DNA of 64,000 nucleotides from Martinezella rhizogenes (GTDB lineage Bacteria; Pseudomonadota; Alphaproteobacteria; Rhizobiales; Rhizobiaceae): contig NZ_JUHG01000020.1 in the NCBI RefSeq assembly GCF_000799715.1, positions 186,001 to 250,000 on the forward strand, in the 5' to 3' direction. The position numbers were made by a program, and so were the translations under genes. Shown here piece by piece: positions 56,874 through 64,000 of this stretch. The notes under the pieces were generated by a model. The model had not been told where the DNA came from. It did no database searches and worked only from the letters and a program-made list of their open reading frames with translations. Within the stretch, counting starts at the first letter, position 1. Each line of letters opens with the position of its first letter.

Positions 56874-57266
56874 ATGACTGAATATTACGCTTACTGGATC
56901 AGCACGGCACTATTGTCCCTGCTTTATCTGACTTCAGCCTTCATGTACGCGACCAGGGCAGACTGGGTTCGCCGGGTTCTAGCAGAGCTCGGGTACAATG
57001 CTGCCTTTCTCGTGCCGTTCATGATCGTCGTAAAGGTTCTCGGTCCACTCGCAATCCTTTCACGCATCAGTGTGCCGCTCAGCGATCTCGCTTATGCCGG
57101 CATTTTCTATCATCTGCTGCTGTCCGGCCTCGCAAATCTCGGTGCTCGCAAGCCCACCGGCGCTCTGCCCGCGGCAATTGGCCTGGCCCTCCTCGTAATC
57201 TCGTTCGTTACGCAGAATGACGCCCGAGATGTGCCGTCCCCTTATGTCCACGCCGCGATGCGTTGA
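56874..57266 (+). CDS. DoxX-like membrane protein
   Basis: A 130-residue four-helix membrane protein of the DoxX-like family. The segments ISTALLSLLYLTSAFMYATRADWVRRVLAELGYNAAFLVPFMIVVKVLGPLAILSR and AYAGIFYHLLLSGLANL match the family pattern. Function is not established; DoxX proteins are associated with redox or thiol stress. It is the first gene of a unit with an SDR oxidoreductase, divergent from hxlR. Confidence 0.85.
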   Translation: MTEYYAYWISTALLSLLYLTSAFMYATRADWVRRVLAELGYNAAFLVPFMIVVKVLGPLAILSRISVPLSDLAYAGIFYHLLLSGLANLGARKPTGALPAAIGLALLVISFVTQNDARDVPSPYVHAAMR

Positions 57267-57306
57267 GACAGCGACAATCACAAGCCTCAACCAAATGGAG
57301 ATGAAT

Positions 57307-58053
57307 ATGGGTCGACTCGATGGAAAAGTCGCGATCGTCACGGGCGCAAGCCGTGGCATAGGCCGCGCCACCGCGAAACTTTTTGCGGCCGAAGGGGCAA
57401 AGGTTGCTGTCCTTTCGCGCACAGCCGAAGGCGTCGAACATGTCGTTGCGGACATCCTTGAAGCAGGCGGCACCGCGCTCGGTGTTGTCTGCGACGTTGG
57501 CGAGGCGGATCAGATTAAGGCTGCGGCCGACAAGATCGTGGCCGCCTACGGTCGCATCGACATTCTCATGAACAATGCATTCGATGGCTCTGCTGTCCTG
57601 TCTTCGGTCATCGACCTATCAGTGGAGCAACTACAGCGGAACTTCGACACAGGACCGATCGCGTATCTACGCTTCATGCAGGCCTGCTACCCTCACCTCA
57701 AGAAAAGCGGAGAGGGCCGGATCATCAATTTCGGCTCCATGGCTGGCACCCTCGGGCTCGCTGGCTACGGCCCGTACAACATGGCGAAGGAGGCCGTGCG
57801 TGCCCTTACTCGTACCGCGGCGCGCGAATGGGGCGTTGACAACATCACGGTGAACAATGTTCTGCCGATAGCGGATACATGGGGAGCGGCGGCAAAGGAT
57901 ATTCCTGCGCCGACCAACGCGCTCGCCCGTTTCGGCTCCCCGGAAGATGACATCGCTCCGGTCGTCCTGTTTCTCGCCAGCAAGGACTCGCGGTTTATCA
58001 CGGGATACAGCCTTACACCCGACGGCGGCGCAATCATCGACACCGCTCGCTGA
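57307..58053 (+). CDS. short-chain dehydrogenase/reductase
   Basis: A 248-residue classical SDR. The cofactor motif is TGASRGIGRATAKLF, NNAFDGSA is the NAG-equivalent, and the active site Ser (NFGSMAG), Tyr and Lys (YGPYNMAKEA) are all intact. The C-terminus FITGYSLTPDGGAIID is typical. ATG 57307 is set by GGAG 6 bases upstream. It follows doxX by 40 bases and is probably controlled by HxlR. The substrate is unknown. Confidence 0.92.
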   Translation: MGRLDGKVAIVTGASRGIGRATAKLFAAEGAKVAVLSRTAEGVEHVVADILEAGGTALGVVCDVGEADQIKAAADKIVAAYGRIDILMNNAFDGSAVLSSVIDLSVEQLQRNFDTGPIAYLRFMQACYPHLKKSGEGRIINFGSMAGTLGLAGYGPYNMAKEAVRALTRTAAREWGVDNITVNNVLPIADTWGAAAKDIPAPTNALARFGSPEDDIAPVVLFLASKDSRFITGYSLTPDGGAIIDTAR

Positions 58054-58065
58054 TCCTCAGCAGCA

Positions 58066-58095
58066 GAAGAGGCGTAGCGTAGGCCGCGCCTCTTC
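58066..58095. terminator. terminator between the SDR and Trm112-like genes
   Basis: A perfect 9-bp stem gaagaggcg / cgcctcttc with a 12-nt loop, placed in the convergent gap. Confidence 0.7.
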
Positions 58096-58136
58096 AGTCA
58101 TTCCGGTCACATGTTCATTCCCAGAGAGAGCTGGCC

Positions 58137-58325
58137 TCAATCCTCGATGCGCCGCGCCTCCGAGATCAGCATGATCGGAATGCCGTCGCGGATCGGATAG
58201 GCGAGCCGGGCTTTTTCCGAGACCAGCTCGTTCTTCTCGCGGTCATAGCTCAGCGACCCCTTGGTGAGCGGGCAGACGAGCAGGTCGAGCAGTTTCGGAT
58301 CGACCTTGCTGACAGTGATGTCCAT
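58137..58325 (-). CDS. Trm112-like (UPF0434/YcaR) protein
   Basis: A 62-residue protein of the Trm112/UPF0434 family. The pattern KLLDLLVCPLTKGSLSYDREKNELVSEKARLAYPIRDGIPIMLISEAR is diagnostic; only one of the two zinc-site cysteine pairs is partly kept (VCPLT), as in most bacterial members. In other organisms Trm112 activates methyltransferases, but the bacterial role is not defined. It lies 8 bases downstream of the LON-domain gene. Confidence 0.93.
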   Translation of the reverse strand: MDITVSKVDPKLLDLLVCPLTKGSLSYDREKNELVSEKARLAYPIRDGIPIMLISEARRIED

Positions 58326-58333
58326 CGCAGATC

Positions 58334-58996
58334 CTATTGCAGCACGGAATCGGTGTCGCCGAAGCGGGCGAGCACGATTTCGATGATGGCGATGAAGGTC
58401 TCCGCCCTGGTCTTCAGGTCGGGCGCCTCCAGAAGCGCCTGCTTCTCGGCGGGCTCGAAGGGCGCCATCATCGCCAGCGAATTCACCAAAGTCATATTGC
58501 TGGCGCGCTCGACGCTCTGCCAGTCCGCCTCCAGCTTGTTGGCATCGAGATAGGCGTGGAAGGCTGACAGCAGCGCGGCGCGATCGACGCTATGCTCTTC
58601 GTCAGCCGACTTGAGATCGGCCATAAAGGGGGCGATGCGGAAGGTGCGGTAGGGCTGGTGACCGGTGGTGACCTCATCCATCAGCCGGAAGCGGCAGATG
58701 CCGGTGAGCGAGGTGATATAACGGCCATCGCCGGTCTCGGCGAAGGAGGTGATGCGCCCGAGGCAGCCGACATGCGAAAGATTGGGAGTTTCCGACGGTT
58801 CGCCGAGCGCCGGCTGCACGATGCCGACCAGCCGGTTGCCGGCGATGGCGGCGTCGAACATGGCGAGATAGCGCGGCTCGAAGATGTTGAGCGGCAATTG
58901 CCCGGTGGGCAGAAGCAAGGCGCCCGAGAGAGGAAAAATGACCACCGATTCCGGCAGGTCGCTCGGTTTCAGGTATCTGGCATTACCGACTTGCAT
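58334..58996 (-). CDS. LON peptidase substrate-binding-domain protein
   Basis: A 220-residue stand-alone LON N-terminal domain (PF02190). Key motifs are VVIFPLSGALLLPTGQLPLNIFEPRYLAMFDAAI, PNLSHVGCLGRITSFAETGDGRYITSLTGICRFRL and the helical C-terminal part. It lacks the ATPase and protease domains of Lon. The role is unknown; these are commonly next to thioredoxin genes in Rhizobiales, as here (CnoX-like gene upstream). It is co-transcribed with the Trm112-like gene. Confidence 0.92.
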   Translation of the reverse strand: MQVGNARYLKPSDLPESVVIFPLSGALLLPTGQLPLNIFEPRYLAMFDAAIAGNRLVGIVQPALGEPSETPNLSHVGCLGRITSFAETGDGRYITSLTGICRFRLMDEVTTGHQPYRTFRIAPFMADLKSADEEHSVDRAALLSAFHAYLDANKLEADWQSVERASNMTLVNSLAMMAPFEPAEKQALLEAPDLKTRAETFIAIIEIVLARFGDTDSVLQ

Positions 58997-59220
58997 GATT
59001 TCCGTCCCGCTACATCACTCTGCCGCGTATCCCTTGAGATACGCAGGAACGATATTCGGCGGCGATTGCTCCATCCCACGCCGCACCACAGAACAATGTG
59101 GCCTCCTCTCGCGAAAACACAAGAGCCTTTCCGGGCAAAAGGCCGAAGCGTTTCGCTTTCCCATTCAATCGCCGAGGCAAGCAAGGGCTCCCGGGAGAAT
59201 GCCCTCGCTCAAACCACGCG

Positions 59221-60198
59221 TCAGGAAAACAGGATCGAGGACAGCTTGCGCCGCGCGGCGATCGTCGCCGGGTCCTTCGGCCCCCAGACTTCGAAGAATT
59301 CCAGCAATTGCCGGCGCGCGCCGTCATCATCGAAGGCACGGTCGCGGCGCATGACCGTCAAAAGATGCTCGGCAGCCTCGTCGTGCTTACCCTCGACATT
59401 ACGGATCTTGGCAAGCTTGACGCGCTGCTCATGATTGTCGGGATTGGCCGCCAGCTCCTGCTCCAGCGCCACGGGATCGCCGAGCTTGCGGGCTTCCTCG
59501 ATCTGATCGAGCTTTTTCACCACGGCCTGGATACCGGCATCGTTGGCGAGCGTTTCCGGCAGATCCGTCAACGCCTCGCGGGCGCGCTGGCTCTGGCCGG
59601 CGGCGATCATGCATTCGGCCATGCCGGCAAGCGCCTTGGCATTTTCCGGATCGGCCTGCAGCACCGCGCCGAACAGCTCGGCGGCGCCATTGATATCACC
59701 TCCGGCGAGAAGACCGGCTGCCTCTTCCAGGACCGCTGCGATCTCGGCTGCCGGATCGCCCTCGCCACCAGCCGGACCGCCGAGGCGGTCGATGAACTCA
59801 CGGACCTGACTCTCGGGCACAGCGCCCATGAAGCCATCGGCCGGACGGCCGTCGACGAAGGCAATGACCGCCGGGATCGACTGGATGCCGAGCTGGCCGG
59901 CAACGGAGGGATGATCGTCGATGTTCATCTTGACCAGCTTGACGCGGCCGTTGGCCTCATTGATCACCTTTTCCAGCACCGGCGTCAGTTGCTTGCACGG
60001 TCCGCACCAGGGCGCCCAGAAATCCACCAGCACCGGCTGGTTGCGCGATTCCTCGATAACGTCCTTGGCGAAATTCGCTGTCGTGGTGTCCTTGATCGGC
60101 GAAGCGCCGCCCGACGCGACAGGTGCAGCACCAAAGGAAGCAGAGGCCGACATCTGGCCACCGAAGGACGCATTATAGGGATTGTTCGAACCGCTCAT
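59221..60198 (-). CDS. thioredoxin-TPR chaperedoxin (CnoX/YbbN)
   Basis: A 325-residue protein with a thioredoxin domain (about residues 35-140, active site WCGPC, cysteines 65 and 68) followed by a tetratricopeptide-like helical region, the CnoX/YbbN architecture. E. coli CnoX protects substrates from oxidative aggregation and works with GroEL. Here the canonical WCGPC is present, unlike E. coli CnoX (SQHC), so it may be an active oxidoreductase too. The first 34 residues are a low-complexity Ser/Ala/Gly tail. Confidence 0.93.
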   Translation of the reverse strand: MSGSNNPYNASFGGQMSASASFGAAPVASGGASPIKDTTTANFAKDVIEESRNQPVLVDFWAPWCGPCKQLTPVLEKVINEANGRVKLVKMNIDDHPSVAGQLGIQSIPAVIAFVDGRPADGFMGAVPESQVREFIDRLGGPAGGEGDPAAEIAAVLEEAAGLLAGGDINGAAELFGAVLQADPENAKALAGMAECMIAAGQSQRAREALTDLPETLANDAGIQAVVKKLDQIEEARKLGDPVALEQELAANPDNHEQRVKLAKIRNVEGKHDEAAEHLLTVMRRDRAFDDDGARRQLLEFFEVWGPKDPATIAARRKLSSILFS

Positions 60199-60355
60199 AG
60201 ATGTCTCCCGCCTGCCGGCATTCCGGACTTTTAAAACATGAGCCCCAAAAACGGGGCGTCGCTTTGGATCAGATCCTGCTCAATGAAATAGCCATAGCGA
60301 CAGCACACTTCGAAGATATGTCATATCGCTCGCATTGTAGCGCTAAAATCGTGCG

Positions 60356-60865
60356 TTAGCCCGTCACTTTCAAGACTAGCGGCATATGACCCGTCGCTTC
60401 CATGAAACGCAGCAGGTCGCCGCCGGCAATCGACGTCGTCGCATCGTTCGACAAGGGATGGCAATTGACGATGTCGTGCGCCATCAATTCGGCATCGAGC
60501 ACGAAGGTGACATTGCCACCCGTGTCGTTGATCGCGCCGAATGCCGTCACCGAACCCGGAATGACGCCGAGGTATTCCATGAGCTTTTCCGGCTTGCCGA
60601 AAGAGACCTTGCTGGCGGCGCCGATCAGCGTGTGCACCGTCTTCAGATCGACCGTCGCGTTCTCCTCGACGGTCAGAAGGAAGAAATTATCCTTCTTGTC
60701 CTTCACGAAGAGGTTTTTCGTATGCCCGCCGGGAATCTCGTCGCGCAGCGATACCGATTCGGCAACGGTAAACACCGGCGCATGATCCCTCGTGCTATGG
60801 GAAATGCCCAACCCGTCCAGAAAACGGAAAAGATCGTCGCGGGTTTTCGGGCTGTTCTCAGTCAT
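60356..60865 (-). CDS. prolyl-tRNA deacylase ProX / YbaK family
   Basis: A 169-residue YbaK/EbsC-domain editing protein that hydrolyses mischarged aminoacyl-tRNA (Ala-tRNA-Pro). The core is PGGHTKNLFVKDKKDNFFLLTVEENATVDLKTVHTLIGAASKVSFGKPEKLMEYLGVIPGSVTAFGAIND, typical of the ProX/PrdX branch. The ATG at 60865 starts MTENSPKTRDDLF. The frame runs to 61186, but that extension is only the antisense of the tRNA-Gly gene. Confidence 0.92.
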   Translation of the reverse strand: MTENSPKTRDDLFRFLDGLGISHSTRDHAPVFTVAESVSLRDEIPGGHTKNLFVKDKKDNFFLLTVEENATVDLKTVHTLIGAASKVSFGKPEKLMEYLGVIPGSVTAFGAINDTGGNVTFVLDAELMAHDIVNCHPLSNDATTSIAGGDLLRFMEATGHMPLVLKVTG

Positions 60866-61110
60866 GGCGTCTCGCAAAGAAAATTTGACGCGCTCCTGAT
60901 ACGTCGCCCACAATTCCTTTGCAATCTTTGAGATGGCAAAGCCCGGCGTTTCCGGCCTTTCCGGTAGGCATTGAAAAAAACCGCGAATTTTTCTTCGCGA
61001 CCCCGTCATTTCCCTGTTGCATTTAAAAAACGATTGGGCCATATAGCGCCCGTCGCCGCAAGACGACGCCGAACGGTCCAACACACTACCCCGGACTGTT
61101 GTGGATATGA

Positions 61111-61185
61111 GCGGGTGTAGCTCAGGGGTAGAGCACAACCTTGCCAAGGTTGGGGTCGAGGGTTCGAATCCCTTCGCCCGCTCCA
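61111..61185 (+). tRNA. tRNA-Gly (GCC)
   Basis: A complete cloverleaf. The acceptor stem gcgggtg (61111-61117) pairs with cgcccgc (61175-61181). The anticodon GCC is at 61143-61145 in a ttGCCaa loop, and the T-arm is gagggttcgaatccctt. The discriminator is T and CCA is encoded at 61183-61185. A 7-bp hairpin follows at 61218-61235. Confidence 0.97.
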
Positions 61186-61217
61186 TTTTTCTTCAAGATG
61201 ACAATTCGTTGGATGAT

Positions 61218-61235
61218 GACCGCCTTTCGGCGGTC
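61218..61235 (+). terminator. hairpin after the tRNA-Gly gene
   Basis: A perfect 7-bp stem gaccgcc / ggcggtc with a TTTC loop, 32 bases after the tRNA. The tail is only moderately T-rich. Confidence 0.55.
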
Positions 61236-61352
61236 GTGTCGTCTCTGTTACGGCCAGCATCCACGCTTGGCGTAAATGTGTCGTGGAACAATAGCACAAC
61301 GACCGCCGACCCTGACGTCGCCTGACGCCAGGGCCATCGCTGTTAAACCCGC

Positions 61353-62780
61353 TCAGGCCTCGTCGTAACCAACGATACCCTTGATTTCCGTAAACTCATG
61401 CAGGCCGAACTTGCCGTATTCGCGGCCGTTTCCGGACTGCTTGTAGCCGCCGAAGGGTGCCATTCCGTCCCAAGCCGCGTTGTTGAGCCGGACAGTGCCC
61501 GCGCGCAGCCGTCCGGCAAGCGCCCGCGCCTCCCGTGGATCGCCCTGGATATAGGCGGCAAGGCCATAGGGCGTGTCATTGGCGATCGCCACGGCCTCAT
61601 CCTCAGTCTCATAGCCGATGATCGACAGCACCGGCCCGAAGATCTCCTCGCGGGCGATGGTCATGGAATTGGTTACGCGCGTAAACACTGTCGGGCGCAC
61701 GTAGTAACCTGCGTTGAGATGCGACGGCCGTCCAAGTCCACCCGCCACCAGTTCCGCGCCCTCTTCGATCCCCTTGGCGATCAGCGCCTGGATCTTTTCG
61801 AACTGGAGAGCACTGACGACCGGCCCGAGTGCCGTGCGCGGATCCGAGGGAGCACCGACGACCAGCGATGCCGCCTCGCGTGCGGCGATCGCACCAGCCT
61901 CGTCGATATGCTCCGCCGGCACCAGCATGCGCGTCGGCGCATTGCAGGACTGGCCGGAATTGTTGAAGCAGCGGCGCACGCCACCGCTAACCGCTGCCTC
62001 CAGATCGGCGCTGCGCAGCACGATATTCGGGGACTTGCCGCCGAGCTCCTGATGGACGCGCTTGACGGTCGGGGCGGCGGCCTGCGCAACCGCAATGCCG
62101 GCGCGGGTCGAGCCCGTGAAGGACACCATGTCGATATCCGGGTGGCTCGACAGCACCGCACCGACGGTTGGGCCATCGCCCTGCACGAGGTTGAAGACGC
62201 CCTTGGGGACGCCTGCCTCGTCAAGAATCTCTGCGAAGATGATGGCGTTGAACGGCGCGATCTCGGAGGGCTTCAGCACCATGGTGCAGCCCGCCGCCAG
62301 CGCCGGCGCGACCTTGCAGGCGATCTGGTTCATCGGCCAGTTCCAGGGCGTGATCATGCCGACGACGCCGATCGGCTCGTGCACGATCCGGGTGGAGCCC
62401 TGCATATAGTCGAACTGGAAAGCCTCGAAGGCTTCGATCGTCTTTTCGAAATGGGCAATGCCGATACCGGCCTGGTCCGACCGCGCCATGGCGAGCGGCG
62501 CGCCCATCTCCCGGGAAATGATGTCGCCGATCTCGTCGTTGCGGCGTCTCAGGATCTCGAGAATGCGCTTCAGCAGCGACAGCCGCTCGTCCCGCGTCGT
62601 GCGCGAGAAGCTGTCGAAGGCGGCGCGGGCGGCCTTGATGGCTTTTTCGGCATCGGCGGCCGAACCCAAGGCGATCGTTCCCATGGACTGCTCGGTCGCC
62701 GGATCGATGACCTCGAGCGTCCGCAGCACCTCGGGATCGACCCATTTGCCGTCGATATAGAATTTGTGGGCGTGTTCCAT
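61353..62780 (-). CDS. NAD(P)-dependent aldehyde dehydrogenase
   Basis: A 475-residue aldehyde dehydrogenase superfamily enzyme. The general-base Glu is in HQELGGKSPNIV, and the catalytic Cys is in NNSGQSCNAPTRM (about residue 280). Cofactor motifs TPWNWPMNQIACKVAPALAAGCTMVLKPSE and FTGSTRAGIAVAQ are intact. GGAG 6 bases upstream supports ATG 62780 rather than 62792. The aldehyde substrate cannot be inferred; the gene stands alone. Confidence 0.94.
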   Translation of the reverse strand: MEHAHKFYIDGKWVDPEVLRTLEVIDPATEQSMGTIALGSAADAEKAIKAARAAFDSFSRTTRDERLSLLKRILEILRRRNDEIGDIISREMGAPLAMARSDQAGIGIAHFEKTIEAFEAFQFDYMQGSTRIVHEPIGVVGMITPWNWPMNQIACKVAPALAAGCTMVLKPSEIAPFNAIIFAEILDEAGVPKGVFNLVQGDGPTVGAVLSSHPDIDMVSFTGSTRAGIAVAQAAAPTVKRVHQELGGKSPNIVLRSADLEAAVSGGVRRCFNNSGQSCNAPTRMLVPAEHIDEAGAIAAREAASLVVGAPSDPRTALGPVVSALQFEKIQALIAKGIEEGAELVAGGLGRPSHLNAGYYVRPTVFTRVTNSMTIAREEIFGPVLSIIGYETEDEAVAIANDTPYGLAAYIQGDPREARALAGRLRAGTVRLNNAAWDGMAPFGGYKQSGNGREYGKFGLHEFTEIKGIVGYDEA

Positions 62781-63045
62781 GCCTGTCTCCATCGCTTTTC
62801 GTATTTCCCGGATCGATTAGCAGAATAGCGAGCCAATCCCGAGGTCGCTGCCGCATATTGTCCGTTGCCGGCAGAAGATTCCACCGTTACAGGACCACGC
62901 GGTTCATTATTCTCTGGCAGATCCTGTTGAATTCAGAGGGCTTGCAGGAGCGACGTGTGGCTCAACGTTTCCGGGTCTCAAATCAGTCTCAATTGACGTT
63001 CAGGTCTTGATATCCAAGCTGCGGACAGATCACGGTAGAGCCTGC

Positions 63046-63687
63046 ATGAAACGACAAACAATCCTGCTGCTCGCGATGCTGTCGCTCCTGCCCGTCCCGG
63101 CTCTCGCCCATCCGCATATCTTCGTCGACGCAAAGTTCGAGGTTGTCGCCGCGCCCGACGGCTCGATCAGCGAACTGCGCAACATCTGGCACTTTGACGA
63201 GGTGTTTTCCTCCTCGGTCGTCATGGATTTCGACAAGGGCGACAATCAGACCCTGAATGCGAGCGAACTCAAGGCGGTCGGCAAGACGGTCAGGGATTCG
63301 CTTGCGCAGTACAATTATTATACGAACGTCACCAGCAACGGCAAAGCGGTGCCGATGGCCAAGCCTGATGCGGTCCAGGCCGATTACAAGGACGGGGCGC
63401 TAACCCTGACCTTTTCGCTGAGACCCGAGCAGAAGACCTTCCTCAAGGGAACCACGTCCTTCGGGATCTATGACAAGACGCTCTACACAGCGGTCGACTT
63501 CGCCACCGACGACGATATGACCATATCGGGGCCGGCCTCCGGCCGTTGCAAGCGCAAGGTTATCAGGCCCAATCCCAAGGAAGTCATGGCGGAGAACCAG
63601 GCGGCGCTGACCAGCATGTTCTTCAGCGATCCCAAGGGAACGGACTACTCGCTGCTCGTCGCGACAAGGCTGGAAGTCCAGTGTTGA
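63046..63687 (+). CDS. DUF1007 periplasmic protein
   Basis: A 213-residue protein of the DUF1007 family with a signal peptide (about residues 1-20, ending ALA) followed directly by HPHIFVDAKFEVV, the family hallmark and a likely metal-binding site. DUF1007 proteins are commonly encoded next to RcnA/NicO-type nickel or cobalt transporters. No such gene lies in the remaining 300 bases, so a partner could be just beyond the window. Periplasmic location is inferred. Confidence 0.88.
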   Translation: MKRQTILLLAMLSLLPVPALAHPHIFVDAKFEVVAAPDGSISELRNIWHFDEVFSSSVVMDFDKGDNQTLNASELKAVGKTVRDSLAQYNYYTNVTSNGKAVPMAKPDAVQADYKDGALTLTFSLRPEQKTFLKGTTSFGIYDKTLYTAVDFATDDDMTISGPASGRCKRKVIRPNPKEVMAENQAALTSMFFSDPKGTDYSLLVATRLEVQC

Positions 63688-64000
63688 TCCCATGCGAAGG
63701 ACCGGGGAATGCCGTCACGATGAAAAAACGATAGCGCCGTGTTTGGCGCCGATTTTTTCAGGCTCATGAAATGTTGCGCCGCTATTCTCGCCCGTACCTT
63801 CGCAATCGCGACGCCGGAAAGGATCAATTCGTCCATAACCGGTTGCTTTTGAACTTTTGCTGTTTTGGGAACCGTAAGCTGCGCTAACAATGCCGCAGCG
63901 GCACCCAGGGATCGGATGTTGTCAGAGTGTTGGTAGTTGAGACATCTTTCTCCGCCCGGTTGCTGGCGCTGACCAGGATTGGTCTGGTGACCATATGTGC
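63688..64000. other. end of window, terminator but no supported gene
   Basis: The last 313 bases hold no convincing gene. A symmetric terminator-like hairpin lies at 63723-63758 (a run of six A, stem gcgcc / ggcgc, six T). The rest may contain the promoter of a gene that starts beyond the window. Confidence 0.5.
63723..63758. terminator. bidirectional terminator after the DUF1007 gene
   Basis: Six A, a short GC stem gcgcc / ggcgc with a 6-nt loop, then six T, readable as a terminator on both strands. Confidence 0.6.

Noticed and set aside
60866..61186. N-terminal extension of the ProX-like gene (ERAKGFEPSTPTLARL...)
   Set aside because: The added residues are the antisense translation of the tRNA-Gly gene, a known annotation artefact. 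The conserved domain starts at 60865.
63645..63890. 81-codon minus-strand ORF at the window end
   Set aside because: It overlaps the DUF1007 3' end and crosses a terminator-like hairpin, with no recognisable domain.
1..64000. CRISPR arrays, insertion sequences, prophage or defence genes
   Set aside because: No regularly spaced direct repeats, transposase, integrase or phage structural genes were seen. The repeats present are dispersed palindromes.

Overview
The window looks like chromosomal DNA of a Rhizobium-type alphaproteobacterium (Rhizobiaceae). The supports are high GC, gene blocks typical of Rhizobiales (dapF-mtaB-ftsY-ispZ, rpsP-rimM-trmD, ccmABCDG, glnK-amtB), families common in that order (DUF2794, DUF1223, DUF2585, IalB, CenR-like regulator), and several families of Rhizobiales-type palindromic intergenic repeats. 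Species cannot be fixed from the sequence alone. I see no phage, plasmid, insertion-sequence or CRISPR signature. Most of the window is core genome.

Layout. 1-6 kb: LysE exporter, rlmN, IalB-like secreted protein, YkvA, pterin dehydratase, low-molecular-weight phosphatase, RNA cyclic phosphodiesterase. 5.4-9.4 kb: a tesA-like esterase divergent from a YbbA/YbbP-type ABC exporter, the same arrangement as in E. coli. 9.5-16.4 kb: BAX-inhibitor-1 protein, GNAT acetyltransferase, outer-membrane barrel, DUF2794, DUF1223, aconitase. 16.7-19.8 kb: cytochrome c maturation genes ccmA-B-C-D-G, including a 57-residue ccmD. 20-25 kb (minus strand): tightly overlapping operon dapF-mtaB-ftsY-ispZ-DUF2585. 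25.3-27.8 kb: SRPBCC protein and a metallo-beta-lactamase/unknown pair. 28.2-37.3 kb: ffh, chorismate mutase, rpsP, rimM, trmD, then a 4.8-kb accessory insertion, then rplS. 37.5-40.9 kb: polar amino-acid ABC transporter parts and leuC. 40.9-45.2 kb: accessory transporter/regulator pairs (EamA/MarR, GST/LysR, aldo-keto reductase). 45.3-53.9 kb: L,D-transpeptidase, OmpR-type regulator plus a cyclic-nucleotide-binding protein, xthA, lolA, ftsK, amtB-glnK. 54-64 kb: tesB, ubiquinone-type hydroxylase, HxlR/DoxX/SDR unit, Trm112, LON-domain protein, CnoX-like thioredoxin, ProX editing protein, tRNA-Gly(GCC), aldehyde dehydrogenase, DUF1007.

The most unusual signals are repeat-related and scar-related. 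Two copies of one palindromic repeat family sit in frame, in opposite orientations, inside the ftsY coding sequence. A decayed, frameshifted 3' fragment of trmD lies about 2 kb downstream of the intact gene, inside the island that separates trmD from rplS. Three further intergenic repeat families occur: a 47-bp nested palindrome (two copies), a long 'cctca' palindrome (two copies), and a large element between ccmA and ccmB. The island carries an Lrp-type regulator, a PLP lyase and a carbamoyltransferase homologue whose carbamoyl-phosphate motif is altered, so its chemistry cannot be assumed. Several operators are readable directly: tandem 18-bp palindromes between eamA and marR, an inverted repeat beside hxlR, and a sigma-54 promoter ahead of glnK. 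I did not find a convincing new multi-gene defence or biosynthetic system.
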